From assembly GCA_963762075.1 (NCBI GenBank), contig CAVXJC010000008.1, positions 286,087 to 350,086 on the forward strand: a stretch of 64,000 nt of DNA. The letters run 5' to 3'. The stretch is from JAOUEA01 sp963762075. GTDB taxonomy: Bacteria > Actinomycetota > UBA4738 > HRBIN12. This document shows, piece after piece, positions 17,096 through 26,626 of this stretch; position 1 is the stretch's first letter, and the number at the start of each line of letters is the position of its first letter. A program made the translations under genes and the position numbers. The notes below the pieces were generated by a model that did not search any database, was not told the DNA's origin, and saw only the letters and a list, made by a program, of their open reading frames with translations.

Positions 17096-17866
17096 GTGAC
17101 CGTCGAGCACGGGCAGGGCCGGGCGGCGGATCTCGCCGGGAGCGGCCCTCCACTGCTCGCCGTCGAGGAGCTGACCGTCGCATACGGCGCGGTGATCGCG
17201 GTCCGCGACGTCTCGTTGCAGGTCGCGCCGGGTGAGATCGTCGCTGCGCTCGGGCCCAACGGCGCGGGCAAGACGACCTTGCTCCGAACGCTCGCGGGTG
17301 CGTTGAAGCCCCAGCACGGCTCGATCGTGTTCGACGGCGGCCCTCTGACTGGCCTGGTGCCCGAGGTGGTCGTTCGTCGCGGAGTGGTGCTGGTCCCGGA
17401 GGGCCGCCATGTCTTCCCCGGCCTCACCGTCGAGGAGAACCTCATGATCGGCGGCATCGCCCGCACCGATCGAGAGGAGCTGCGCGCCGATACCGAGCGG
17501 TGGCTGACGCGCTTCCCGATCCTCGGCGAGCGCGCGGGCCAGATGGCCGGCACCCTCTCGGGTGGAGAGCAGCAGCAGCTGGCGATCGCCCGCGCGCTGA
17601 TGTCACGCCCGCGCATGCTGCTGCTCGACGAGCCCTCGCTCGGCCTGGCGCCGATCTTCGTGGACCGCATCTTCGAGCTGATCCGGGAGCTGCGGGCCGA
17701 CGGCGTCACCGTGCTGCTGGTGGAGCAGAACGTGCACCGAGCGCTCGAGATCGCCGACCGCGCCTACGTGCTCTCGGTCGGATCGGTCGTCGCGTCGGGA
17801 CCGACCGGCCAGCTGATCGAGGGCGAGCTCGAACGCTCCTACCTCGGCATCAGCCAGGCGGGCTGA
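17096..17866 (+). CDS. livF: ABC transporter ATP-binding protein, LivF type
   Basis: 256 residues from GTG 17096, five bases after the binding-protein stop. Walker A GPNGAGKTT, LivF-type VPEGRHVFPGLTVEENL, signature LSGGEQQQLAIARAL and Walker B LLLDEPSLGLAP are all intact, with the switch His region LLVEQNVHRAL. One of two ATPases of the transporter; the partner LivG-type ATPase is fused to the second permease at 18762. Confidence 0.95.
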   Translation: MTVEHGQGRAADLAGSGPPLLAVEELTVAYGAVIAVRDVSLQVAPGEIVAALGPNGAGKTTLLRTLAGALKPQHGSIVFDGGPLTGLVPEVVVRRGVVLVPEGRHVFPGLTVEENLMIGGIARTDREELRADTERWLTRFPILGERAGQMAGTLSGGEQQQLAIARALMSRPRMLLLDEPSLGLAPIFVDRIFELIRELRADGVTVLLVEQNVHRALEIADRAYVLSVGSVVASGPTGQLIEGELERSYLGISQAG

Positions 17867-17874
17867 GTGATGTC

Positions 17875-18765
17875 GTGAGCCCATCGGAGTTCGTGCAACA
17901 GCTCGTGAACGCGCTGTCGCTCGGCAGCATCTACGCCCTGCTCGCGCTCGGCCTCTCCATGGTCTACGGGGTCTTGGGCATGCTGAACTTCGCGTACGGT
18001 GAGCTCGTCACGATCGCCGGCTATTCGATGCTCGCCGCGACGTACTTCGACGCGCCGTTCATCGTGGTCGCGCTCGTCGGCGTGATCGCGGCTGGTCTCT
18101 CGTCGGTGGTGATGGAGCTCGTTGCGTTCCGCCCGTTGCGCAACGCCAGCTTCGTCTCGTTGCTGTTCACCTCGTTCGCCGTGGCGCAGCTGATCCAGGG
18201 TGCGTTCCGCCAAGCCGTTTCGGTGCGCTCGCGCGGCATCCCGGTGCCGGCGTTGTTCGACGAGGCCGTGCAGCTCGGTCCCGTGCGCATCAGCGTGCTG
18301 TCGATCATCACCGCGTCGATCGGCGCCCTCTCGCTCGTGGCGCTCACGGCTTTCATGCGCCGCTCGCGCTCGGGGCTCGCGATGCGGGCGGCGTCACAGG
18401 ACTTCACCACGGCCCGCCTGCTCGGCGTGCGCGCGAACCGCGTGATCTCGTTGGCATTCCTTCTCTCGGGCCTGCTCGCCGGCATCGCAGGCGTGCTCTG
18501 GATCGCGCGTACCACCTCGGTGAACCCGGCGACCGGGTTCGTGCCGGTGATCCAGGCGTTCATCGCATCGGTGATCGGCGGCTTGGGGAACCTGCGCGGC
18601 GCCGTGATCGGAGGGTTCTTCCTGGGAACGCTCGAAGTGTTCCTGCAGGCGCTGCTCCCAGGATCGCTGTTGCCGTACGCACAGGCGGCATCGTTGCTCA
18701 TCGTCGTCGCCATCCTCTACGTGCGACCGCAGGGCCTGTTCGGCGCCCGGGCCGAGGCGGCATGA
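17875..18765 (+). CDS. livH: Branched-chain-type ABC permease, LivH type
   Basis: 296 residues from GTG 17875, eight bases after the ATPase stop. LivH features are LVNALSLGSIYALLALGLSMVYGVLGMLNF and VIGGLGNLRGAVIGGFFLG. About eight transmembrane helices. It pairs with the LivM portion of the next protein to form the membrane channel. Stop and next start overlap in ATGA. Confidence 0.95.
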   Translation: MSPSEFVQQLVNALSLGSIYALLALGLSMVYGVLGMLNFAYGELVTIAGYSMLAATYFDAPFIVVALVGVIAAGLSSVVMELVAFRPLRNASFVSLLFTSFAVAQLIQGAFRQAVSVRSRGIPVPALFDEAVQLGPVRISVLSIITASIGALSLVALTAFMRRSRSGLAMRAASQDFTTARLLGVRANRVISLAFLLSGLLAGIAGVLWIARTTSVNPATGFVPVIQAFIASVIGGLGNLRGAVIGGFFLGTLEVFLQALLPGSLLPYAQAASLLIVVAILYVRPQGLFGARAEAA

Positions 18766-20615
18766 GCGGCCCGATCCCGGCCAGCCGGATGCGACCGGCG
18801 CTCTGGGGCACCGGCTTGATCTCGATGCTGCTGATCGGCGGCATGTCGCTCGTGCAGGCGTTCGGATCCTCGTCGTCGAGTCGCACCTTCGTGATGTTCC
18901 TCGTGAACGTCATGCTCGTCGTGTCGATCCAGGCGTTCATCGGCAACAGCGGCATCGTGTCGTTCGGCCACGTGGCGTTCATGGGCATCGGCGCCTACAC
19001 GACCGCGCTCGTGACGATCCCGGAAGCGGTGAAGGCTGCACAGCTCCCGGAGCTGCCGTCGACCCTCGGCGCCGCGAACCTCGGTCTCGTGCCCGCGATC
19101 GCGCTGTCGGCACTCGCCGCACTCGTCGTCGCGGCGATCTTCGGCGGCGCCATCATCCGCATGACCGAATCGACCATGGCGATGGCGACGCTGGCGCTGC
19201 TGGTGATGGTGCACACGTTCTTCCAGAACGCGACCACGTACACGCGGGGCTCCCTCGGCCTCGCCGGCGTGCCGGTGAGGACCACCCTCGGCGTCGCTAC
19301 CGCGGGCGCGGTCCTGTTCTTGCTGGTGGGTCGTCTCTACAAGGAGTCGGGCCCTGGCCTTCGCCTTCGCGCGACGCGGGAGGATCCACTCTCCTCGGCA
19401 TCGGTCGGCACGAACGTCGTGCGCACACGCTACGGCGGGTGGCTCCTCAGCGCCGCGATGATGGGCGCCGCGGGCTCGCTCTGGGCCCAGAGCGTGATCG
19501 CGTTCAACGCGAACCAGTTCTACTTCGCGATCACGTTCGCATTGCTCGCTATGCTGGTCATCGGAGGACGGACGTCGCTCACCGGGGCGGTGGCGGGCGC
19601 GGCGATCATCACCTTCCTCACCGACACCCTCGCCCGGGTGGAACAGGGCGTCGCGATCGGCCCCTGGGAGCTGCCCCGCGTGACCGGCACGGTGCAGTTC
19701 GCGATCGCGCTGCTGATCATCGTCACGTTGATCCTGCGGCCAGAGGGCATGTTCGACCGCTGGGAGGTCGACGATCTCGTGAGGCGGCTCACTCTCCGCA
19801 CGAGACGGGCGCGGCCCTCCGAGACCGGGGCGATCGTGTCCCAGGGGGAACCGGAAGGTGAACCCACCGGATCGTCGTCGGCGGTCGAGCCCGCCGGCCC
19901 GGCGCTTCTGGGGGCAGGGGTCACCAAGCATTTCGAGGGCGTCGCCGCGCTCGCCGGGGTCGACATCGAGGTCCGATCAGGCGAGATCCTCGGCTTGATC
20001 GGCCCCAACGGCTCGGGCAAGACGACGCTGCTCAACGTGATCTCCGGCGTCTATGTGCCGACCGACGGCCGCATCGACTTCGACGGGAAGTACATCGTCG
20101 GCCGCAAGCCCCACCAGGTATCCGCGCTCGGCCTGTCGCGCACCTTCCAGAACATCAGGCTCTTCGCCCAGCTCACCGTTCGCGAGAACGTGGAAGCGGC
20201 CACACCACCCGAGGCCGATGCGACGGCGGTCGACCAGGTGCTGGCGTGGTTCGGTCTCGGCGGCGTCGAGCACGAGAAGGCGGTGAACCTGCCGTACGGC
20301 ATGCAACGCAGGCTCGAGATCGCTCGGGCGGTGGTACGGCGCCCGTCGCTGATCCTGCTGGACGAGCCCGCAGCGGGCATGAACGAATCCGAATCCGATG
20401 AGCTGCTCGAGAACATCAAACGCATACGAGCGAACCTCGATTGCTCGGTCGTGGTCGTCGATCACGACCTGCGGTTGATCATGAAGCTCTGCGATCGCAT
20501 CCAGGTTCTCGATCAAGGACGCACGATCGCGCTGGGACTGCCCCGTGAGATCGCCGAGGACCCCGCCGTGATCGAGGCATACTTGGGAGGTCCGGCCGCC
20601 GCGGCGGGTGCCTGA
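18762..20615 (+). CDS. Fused LivM permease / LivG ATPase
   Basis: 617 residues. Residues 1-330 form a LivM-type permease (VNVMLVVSIQAFIGNSGIVSFGH, then MLVIGGRTSLTGAVAGA). A low-complexity linker covers about 331-375. From about 385 it is a LivG-type ATPase: Walker A GPNGSGKTT, LSRTFQNIRLFAQLTVREN, the LivG-type signature LPYGMQRRLEIARAV and Walker B LILLDEPAAGMN. Such permease-ATPase fusions occur in actinobacterial Liv systems. It completes the transporter: binding protein, LivF, LivH, LivM-G. Confidence 0.93.
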   Translation: MSGPIPASRMRPALWGTGLISMLLIGGMSLVQAFGSSSSSRTFVMFLVNVMLVVSIQAFIGNSGIVSFGHVAFMGIGAYTTALVTIPEAVKAAQLPELPSTLGAANLGLVPAIALSALAALVVAAIFGGAIIRMTESTMAMATLALLVMVHTFFQNATTYTRGSLGLAGVPVRTTLGVATAGAVLFLLVGRLYKESGPGLRLRATREDPLSSASVGTNVVRTRYGGWLLSAAMMGAAGSLWAQSVIAFNANQFYFAITFALLAMLVIGGRTSLTGAVAGAAIITFLTDTLARVEQGVAIGPWELPRVTGTVQFAIALLIIVTLILRPEGMFDRWEVDDLVRRLTLRTRRARPSETGAIVSQGEPEGEPTGSSSAVEPAGPALLGAGVTKHFEGVAALAGVDIEVRSGEILGLIGPNGSGKTTLLNVISGVYVPTDGRIDFDGKYIVGRKPHQVSALGLSRTFQNIRLFAQLTVRENVEAATPPEADATAVDQVLAWFGLGGVEHEKAVNLPYGMQRRLEIARAVVRRPSLILLDEPAAGMNESESDELLENIKRIRANLDCSVVVVDHDLRLIMKLCDRIQVLDQGRTIALGLPREIAEDPAVIEAYLGGPAAAAGA

Positions 20616-20623
20616 GCGCCCGG

Positions 20624-21349
20624 TCAGTCGCGGAAGTCGGGGTGCTGCCGTTCGACCGAGCGCAGCATCGCGGCCCAGTGCATGCGCCCCCACTCGATCA
20701 TGCCGTCGGCGAACTGCGCCCGGGTCCGCTCGATGGTCTCGTCGCGGATCGGCGTGAGCGGACCGAGCCCCGAGGCCAGCACCTGGAGCTGTGCCGCCTT
20801 CTCGATCATGTAGAGGTCGTCCATCGCGACGCCGAGCTCGCGTCCCGCGACGAGGATGCCGTGATGGCGCAGGAACATCACCTCGGCCTCGCCGAGCACT
20901 TTCGCGAGGCGCTCCCCCTCGTCGAGGTCGGCGAGCCCCTCGTACCGCTCGTCGTAGACGACCCGGCCGGTGAACTGCAACGAGGTTTGGCTGATCGGCG
21001 CGAGGTGCAGGTCTTCGTGCATCGCCAGCGCCGTCGTCCACGGCTGGTGGGTGTGCAGCACCACCGTCGCCTGCGAGCACAGCCGATGGATCGGGGCGTG
21101 GATGCCGATGCCGGTCGCCGGCGCGGTGCCGCTGATCGCCGCACCATCGACGCCGACGACGGCGAGGCTCGAGGCCGTGATCTCCGAGAAGTGCAGTCCG
21201 AACGGGTTGATCAGGAACCGGTCGTCGCGTCCCGGCACGAGCATCGAGAAGTGGTTCGAGATGCCCTCATGGAAGTCGAACATCACCGCGATTCGGAACG
21301 CCGCGGCCAGCTCGATGCGAGCCTCGCGTTCGTCGGCGGGTGGATTCAT
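20624..21349 (-). CDS. Class II aldolase/adducin-family protein
   Basis: 241 residues from ATG 21349 behind GGAGGCG. Class II aldolase signatures are FHEGISNHFSMLVPG, the zinc His pair in VVLHTHQPWTTA and MFLRHHGILVAGREL. Members cleave or epimerise phosphosugars or decarboxylate related acids; others act on non-sugar substrates. It is encoded opposite to and between the transporter and the CocE hydrolase, so membership in the pathway is likely but unproven. Confidence 0.88.
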   Translation of the reverse strand: MNPPADEREARIELAAAFRIAVMFDFHEGISNHFSMLVPGRDDRFLINPFGLHFSEITASSLAVVGVDGAAISGTAPATGIGIHAPIHRLCSQATVVLHTHQPWTTALAMHEDLHLAPISQTSLQFTGRVVYDERYEGLADLDEGERLAKVLGEAEVMFLRHHGILVAGRELGVAMDDLYMIEKAAQLQVLASGLGPLTPIRDETIERTRAQFADGMIEWGRMHWAAMLRSVERQHPDFRD

Positions 21350-21482
21350 GGCACGCCTCCGTGATCCGTTTCCTCGGAGTATGCACCTCAGGGCCGAAGC
21401 GTGAGGCCATCGATGCCCTCGAGACCCCGCTCGATCGAACGTGATCAAGGGTGGAGGCGGCCATCGCGCGAACCCTGGAGAC

Positions 21483-23510
21483 ATGCAAGGATGCCCGGCG
21501 ATGCACGGCTTCCCGTACAACGTCGTTCGTACGCCCAACACGTGGATCGCGCTCGCCGGTGGAACGCGACTCGCCGCTCGGCTGTGGCGTCCCGACACCG
21601 GCGAGCCGGTGCCCGCCATCTTGGAATACCTGCCGTACCGCAAGGGCGACTCGATGGCGGCTCGCGATGAAGGCCTGGGAGCGTGGTTCGCCGGTCACGG
21701 GTACGCGTACGTACGCGTCGACATCCGCGGCACGGGCGACTCCGACGGTGTGATCACCGATGAATACACGCTGCAGGAGCACGATGACGCGCTGGCGGTC
21801 ATCGCCTGGCTCGCCGACGCTCCATGGTGCTCGGGCGCGGTCGGCATGGTCGGGATCTCGTGGGGTGGGTTCAACTCACTGCAGGTGGCCGCTCGTCGTC
21901 CGCCCGCGCTGAAGGCGGTCATCAGCATCTGCTCCACCGACGATCGATACGCCGACGATGTCCACTACAAGGGTGGATGCGTGCTCGCCTGCGACGCCCT
22001 GCCATGGGCGTCGGTGATGCTGGCCTACGATGCGTTGCCCCCGGACCCCGTGACGGTCGGCAGCGCGTGGAAGGAGACCTGGCTCCGCCGGCTCGACGAG
22101 ACTCCCCCGTTCATCTCGGCGTGGCTCACGCACCAACGCCGCGACGACTACTGGAGGCACGGATCGATCTGCGAGGACTTCGGCGCGATCGAGTGCCCCG
22201 TCTACATGGTCGGCGGCTGGGCCGACGGCTACACCAACGCGATCCCCCGCACGCTCGAGGGCCTGCCCGGCATCAGGAAAGGGCTCATCGGACCCTGGCC
22301 GCACTCGTGGCCGCACACCGCGGCGCAAGGACCACGGATCGACTTCCTGACCGAGGCGCTCCGCTGGTGGGACCGCTGGCTGAAGGGTGAGCCGAACGGC
22401 ATCGAAGACGAGCCCGTCCTGACGGCGTGGATGCAGGAGCCGGCGAGGGCGGGTGAGTTGCACCTCGACCGCCCGGGCCGGTGGGTGACGGAGCCGACCT
22501 GGCCGGCACCGTCGGTCGAGCGGCGGCGGCTCTTCCTCGGAGGCGACCGGACGCTCACCGCTGAGCCCTCGGACGTCGCGGAGCTCCGTCACAAGGGAGC
22601 GCAGCATCACGGGTTGCTCGCCGGGCTGTGGTGCCCATACGGGCCCGAGACCGACTTCCCGCTCGATCAAGGGAGCGAGGATGCGCTCTGTCTCACGTTC
22701 GACACGGCTCCATTGGATGAACGCGTGGAGCTGCTCGGGCACCCCCGGCTGCGGTTGACGCTCGCCACCGATCGTCCGCTCGCGTTCGTCGTGGCTCGCC
22801 TGTGCCGCGTCGCGCCCGACGGTTCGTCGACGCTGCTCAGCCGCGGAGCGCTCAACCTGACCCATCGCGGTGGGCACGATCGGCCGGAGCCGCTCGAGCC
22901 CGGGAACCGATACGAGGTCGAGCTCGAGCTCGATGTGCTGGGGCAGGCCGTGGCGGCGGGTGACCGGCTGCGTGTGGCGATCTCCACCACGTACTGGCCG
23001 TGGTTATGGCCCTCACCCGATGAGGTGGAGATCACCATCGTCGCCGGCGACACATCGTGGATCGAGCTGCCGGTGCGGTCCTCGGAGGCAGGCGATCGAC
23101 CTCCGCCCGAATTCGGTCCCCCCCGATCGGCGCCCACGTTGCCGACCGAGGAGCTGGAGGCGACGGCGCCCTTCCGCTCGCTCGAACACGACGCACAGAC
23201 GGGCACGTACTCGCTGTCGATCGATCCGGAGGGCGATCGTCGATACCGGCTCCCCGACGGCCTCGAGATCACCGAACACACGCGGGATCGATTCACCATC
23301 CGTGAGGGAGCCCCACTGTCGGCGCGGGTGGAATGCGACCGGCTCCTGGGTCTCGAACGCGGAGCGTGGAAGATCGAGGTTCGCACGAAGAGCAAGATGA
23401 CCGGCGACCGAGAGGCCTTCCACCTCGTCGACTCCGTCGAGGCCTTCGAGGGGACGGAGCTCGTCTTCGAGCGAACCTGGGAACGCTCGATCCCGCGCGA
23501 TCACGTGTAG
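21483..23510 (+). CDS. CocE/NonD-family hydrolase
   Basis: 675 residues from ATG 21483 (GGAG upstream; ATG 21501 is an alternative). An alpha/beta-hydrolase core carries nucleophile Ser126 in VGISWGGFNS, the oxyanion/Asp region VDIRGTGDSDG and acid region YMVGGWADGYTN; His is likely in GPWPHSWPH. The C-terminal half is the X-Pro dipeptidyl-peptidase-type jelly roll, LRVAISTTYWPWLWPSPDEV. The family hydrolyses acyl esters or peptides such as cocaine or X-Pro. No signal peptide, so probably intracellular. Likely processes the imported substrate. Confidence 0.88.
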   Translation: MQGCPAMHGFPYNVVRTPNTWIALAGGTRLAARLWRPDTGEPVPAILEYLPYRKGDSMAARDEGLGAWFAGHGYAYVRVDIRGTGDSDGVITDEYTLQEHDDALAVIAWLADAPWCSGAVGMVGISWGGFNSLQVAARRPPALKAVISICSTDDRYADDVHYKGGCVLACDALPWASVMLAYDALPPDPVTVGSAWKETWLRRLDETPPFISAWLTHQRRDDYWRHGSICEDFGAIECPVYMVGGWADGYTNAIPRTLEGLPGIRKGLIGPWPHSWPHTAAQGPRIDFLTEALRWWDRWLKGEPNGIEDEPVLTAWMQEPARAGELHLDRPGRWVTEPTWPAPSVERRRLFLGGDRTLTAEPSDVAELRHKGAQHHGLLAGLWCPYGPETDFPLDQGSEDALCLTFDTAPLDERVELLGHPRLRLTLATDRPLAFVVARLCRVAPDGSSTLLSRGALNLTHRGGHDRPEPLEPGNRYEVELELDVLGQAVAAGDRLRVAISTTYWPWLWPSPDEVEITIVAGDTSWIELPVRSSEAGDRPPPEFGPPRSAPTLPTEELEATAPFRSLEHDAQTGTYSLSIDPEGDRRYRLPDGLEITEHTRDRFTIREGAPLSARVECDRLLGLERGAWKIEVRTKSKMTGDREAFHLVDSVEAFEGTELVFERTWERSIPRDHV

Positions 23511-23595
23511 TTCGGGCCGACCGGTGGTCACCGGGCGTCGTTCGGGCGTGGATACACTCCGAGCCCCGAACCCCTGCTCGGAGGCTCTCCTCAGC

Positions 23596-26022
23596 GTGAA
23601 GGACCGGTACCAGGTCGTCGTGATCGGTGGCGGCATCGTCGGCTGCAGCGTGCTGTACCACCTCACGCTGCGCGGCATGACCGACGTCGCGCTGATCGAG
23701 CGAGAGGAGCTCACGGCGGGGTCGACGTGGCACGCCGCGGGCGGCTTCCACGCGATGAACGCCGACACGCGCATCGCGGCGCTGCAGAAGTACACGATCG
23801 GTCTCTATCCGCAGGTCGAAGCGGAATCCGGTCAGAGCGCGGGGCTGCACATGTCGGGCGGCATGGAGCTCGCGGCGACGCCCGAGCGCTGGCACTGGTT
23901 GAAGTCCGAGCTCCAGTGGCTGCGCACACAGGACACCGACGCGTATCTCCTGTCGCCGCAGGAGGCGGTCGACCTCGTGCCGATCATCGACCCCACCGGC
24001 CTCTACGGTGCGCTCTTCGACCCGCTCGAGGGCAACCTCGACCCCAACGGCGCGACCCAGGCGTACGCGGGCGCGGCTCGCGCGCGCGGCGCCGAGATCG
24101 TGCGGCACAACCGCGTCCTCTCGCTCTCGCGCCTGCCGAGCGGTGAGTGGCGCATCGAGACCGAGCATGGCGACGTGAGCGCCGAGCACGTCGTCAACGC
24201 CGCCGGACTCTGGGCGCGCAGGGTCGGCAACATGGTCGGCGTCGATCATCCGCTCGTGCCGATGCCGCACCACTTCCTCGTGACGGCGGAGGTGCCGCAG
24301 GTCGCCGCGATCGAAGGCGACATGCCGGCCGTCACCGACCTCGAAGGCTTCACCTACCTGCAGAGGGAAGGCACGGGCGTGCTGCTCGGCGTCTACGAGC
24401 AGAACCCCCGTCACTGGAAGGTCGAGGGCGCCGACTGGGACTACGGCCGGACACTCTTCCCTGAGGAGCTCGACCGGATCATGCCGGAGCTCTCGATCGG
24501 CTTCCGGCGCTTCCCCGTGCTCCAGGACATCGGCATCCGCCGGTGGGTGAACGGCGCATTCACGTTCACACCCGATGGCAACCCGCTGGTCGGCCCGGTC
24601 GAGGGCATCCCGAACTACTGGGCGGCGTGCGGATGCATGGCCGGCTTCTCGCAGTGCGCAGGCATCGGACTCGCGCTCGCGAACTGGATCGTCGACGGCG
24701 ACCCTGGCTACGACGCCTTCGGCATGGACGTTGCGCGCTTCGGTCCGTACGCCTCGAACGACCGATACCTGCGCGCGACGACGGCCCAGTTCTACGCGCG
24801 CAGATTCGTCATGGCGTATCCGAACGAGGAGCTCCCGGCGGGACGTCCCTTGAAGACCTCGCCGTGTTACGACGAGCTCCTCGCCGCGGGCGCGCGGTTC
24901 ACGGTGAATTGGGGCCTGGAGGTGCCGCTGTACTTCGCGCCCTCGCCGGAGTTCGTCGAGAACGACACGCTCGGGCGGTCCAACGCCGAGCCGATCGTGG
25001 GCGAGGAGGTCGCGGCCGTGCGCTCGGCGGCGGGCGCGTACGAGATCGCGCAGTACGCGCGGTACGAGGTGCGTGGGCCCGGGGCAAAGGACTGGCTCGA
25101 CCACCTGCTCGCCTGCCTGATGCCACCAGTCGGCACGATCAGGCTCGCCCCGATGTTGAACGAGGCGGGACGGCTGATGGGTGACCTCACCGTCGCGCGC
25201 CTCGACGACGATCGCTTCTGGCTCACCGGCTCCTACTACCTGCAGGGATGGCACCTGCGATGGTTCCGCGAGCAGCTGCCGGCCAACGGGGTGACGCTCA
25301 CCAACATCACCGATGGCTTCATGGGCTTCTCGGTCTCGGGCCCGGCATCGCGTTCGGTGCTCGCCGAGCTCACCCACGACGACGTCTCGAACGAAGCGTT
25401 GCCCTTCCTCGGCGTGCGCCGCATGGACGTCGGCTCCGCGCCGGCGGTGGTCGGGCGGATCTCGCTCACCGGCGAGCTCGGCTACGAGATCGTCGTGCCG
25501 GCGAACCAGCACCGTACCCTCTGGCACGAGCTACGGGAGGCGGGCACCGCGAGCGGTCTGCGGCTCATCGGCGACCGTGCGATCGACAGCCTGCGGTTGG
25601 AGAAGGGATACGGTATCTGGTCGGCAGAGTTCCGGCAGGACCACACGCCCGCCATGAGCGGCCTCGACCGGTTCGTCGCGTTCGACAAGGGCGATTTCGT
25701 GGGAGCCGAGGCTGCCCGCCGCGAGCGCGACGGGCACGGGCCGGCCCGGCGCCTGGTGCTGCTCGACGTGGACGCGACCGACGCGGACGCCTCGGCGGAC
25801 GAGGGCATCTGGATCGGAGACCGCCGCGTGGGGTTCGTGACATCGGGCGCGTACGGGCATCACGTCGGCAGGAGCCTCGCCCTCGCGTATGTGGAGCGCG
25901 ACGTCGCGGAGTCAGCGCCCGAGCTCACGGTGTACGTGGTGGGCGAGCCGCGAGCATCTCGCACCTTGCCCGAGGTGCCCTACGACCCGAAGGGCACCAA
26001 GCTCCGCGATCTCTCAGCGTGA
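23596..26022 (+). CDS. Dimethylglycine/sarcosine dehydrogenase-like FAD oxidoreductase with GcvT domain
   Basis: 808 residues from GTG 23596. The N-terminal part is a DAO-type flavoprotein: VVVIGGGIVGCSVLYHL dinucleotide fold, then GSTWHAAGGFH with the His that carries covalent FAD in this family. It continues through an FAO_M-like linker into C-terminal GcvT domains (GLRLIGDRAIDSLRLEKGY and AMSGLDRFVAF). The family oxidatively demethylates N-methyl amino acids and passes the one-carbon unit to tetrahydrofolate. This suggests the local pathway handles an N-methylated amine or amino acid. It follows the CocE gene on the same strand. Confidence 0.92.
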   Translation: MKDRYQVVVIGGGIVGCSVLYHLTLRGMTDVALIEREELTAGSTWHAAGGFHAMNADTRIAALQKYTIGLYPQVEAESGQSAGLHMSGGMELAATPERWHWLKSELQWLRTQDTDAYLLSPQEAVDLVPIIDPTGLYGALFDPLEGNLDPNGATQAYAGAARARGAEIVRHNRVLSLSRLPSGEWRIETEHGDVSAEHVVNAAGLWARRVGNMVGVDHPLVPMPHHFLVTAEVPQVAAIEGDMPAVTDLEGFTYLQREGTGVLLGVYEQNPRHWKVEGADWDYGRTLFPEELDRIMPELSIGFRRFPVLQDIGIRRWVNGAFTFTPDGNPLVGPVEGIPNYWAACGCMAGFSQCAGIGLALANWIVDGDPGYDAFGMDVARFGPYASNDRYLRATTAQFYARRFVMAYPNEELPAGRPLKTSPCYDELLAAGARFTVNWGLEVPLYFAPSPEFVENDTLGRSNAEPIVGEEVAAVRSAAGAYEIAQYARYEVRGPGAKDWLDHLLACLMPPVGTIRLAPMLNEAGRLMGDLTVARLDDDRFWLTGSYYLQGWHLRWFREQLPANGVTLTNITDGFMGFSVSGPASRSVLAELTHDDVSNEALPFLGVRRMDVGSAPAVVGRISLTGELGYEIVVPANQHRTLWHELREAGTASGLRLIGDRAIDSLRLEKGYGIWSAEFRQDHTPAMSGLDRFVAFDKGDFVGAEAARRERDGHGPARRLVLLDVDATDADASADEGIWIGDRRVGFVTSGAYGHHVGRSLALAYVERDVAESAPELTVYVVGEPRASRTLPEVPYDPKGTKLRDLSA

Positions 26023-26047
26023 ACGTCCGGTCTCGCTCGGCCGGTCT

Positions 26048-26064
26048 CTTCGATCTCGTCGAAG
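26048..26064 (+). terminator. Hairpin after the oxidoreductase gene
   Basis: CTTCGA and TCGAAG flank a five-base loop (26048-26064), inside a looser outer pairing of CCGG and CCGG. There is no T-run, so it is only a candidate terminator or transcript end. Confidence 0.35.
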
Positions 26065-26203
26065 CTCTCGAGGCCGGCGAGGACGAGCGATTGCCTGCCC
26101 CATTTCCGGGATGGCAAGGCTCCTATCTCCCTCGGAGTGGGTTAGCCTCGATCCTCATGAGGCGGTCGCTGCGGCCGGGTGCTCTACGAACGGGAGGTGT
26201 GCG

Positions 26204-26584
26204 ATGCGCTGGATCGTGACTTCGGTGCTCACGTTGGGCTTGCTCGCGACACCCGCGGTGGCGAGCGCGCATCACCGGCCCACCACCTACTGCAGCCCGA
26301 GCGGCGATATCTGTCAGAGCACGACGAACGTCCACGGCATCAGAACGCTCCGCATCTCACTCGCCGCCCGCTACTTCACCCGGTACCGCCTCTGCGTGAC
26401 TGCGCCCGACGAGTCCGTCACCTGCCGAGGGTTCCGCGTGCACTGGCACCGAGGAGTCTTCTCGTCGTCGGTCCGGTGGGCGGCGCAGTTCCCACCGAGC
26501 GGCCACGGCAAGTACGACGTCAGATGGAAGTCGATGCCGGGTGCCACCCGAGTGGGGAGGATCCTCGGATTCCACGTCGTGTAG
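26204..26584 (+). CDS. Exported hypothetical protein, 126 aa
   Basis: ATG 26204 is preceded by CGGGAGGTG. A signal peptide (IVTSVLTLGLLATPAVASA) is followed by a His-containing N-terminus and a mature part with four Cys (CSPSGDIC, then CVTAPDESVTC), suggesting two disulfides. The rest is beta-rich and basic. No family recognised. Probably extracellular. Confidence 0.7.
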   Translation: MRWIVTSVLTLGLLATPAVASAHHRPTTYCSPSGDICQSTTNVHGIRTLRISLAARYFTRYRLCVTAPDESVTCRGFRVHWHRGVFSSSVRWAAQFPPSGHGKYDVRWKSMPGATRVGRILGFHVV

Positions 26585-26626
26585 CGGAAGGAAGAGGCCC
26601 CGCACAGGGCAACGAAGGAGCCAGGA

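Noticed and set aside
23293..25527. 744-residue antisense open frame across the DMGDH-like gene
   Set aside because: Long mirror frames are expected opposite high-GC genes. The translation is Arg/His/Asp-rich with no domain, while the plus strand encodes a complete flavoprotein.
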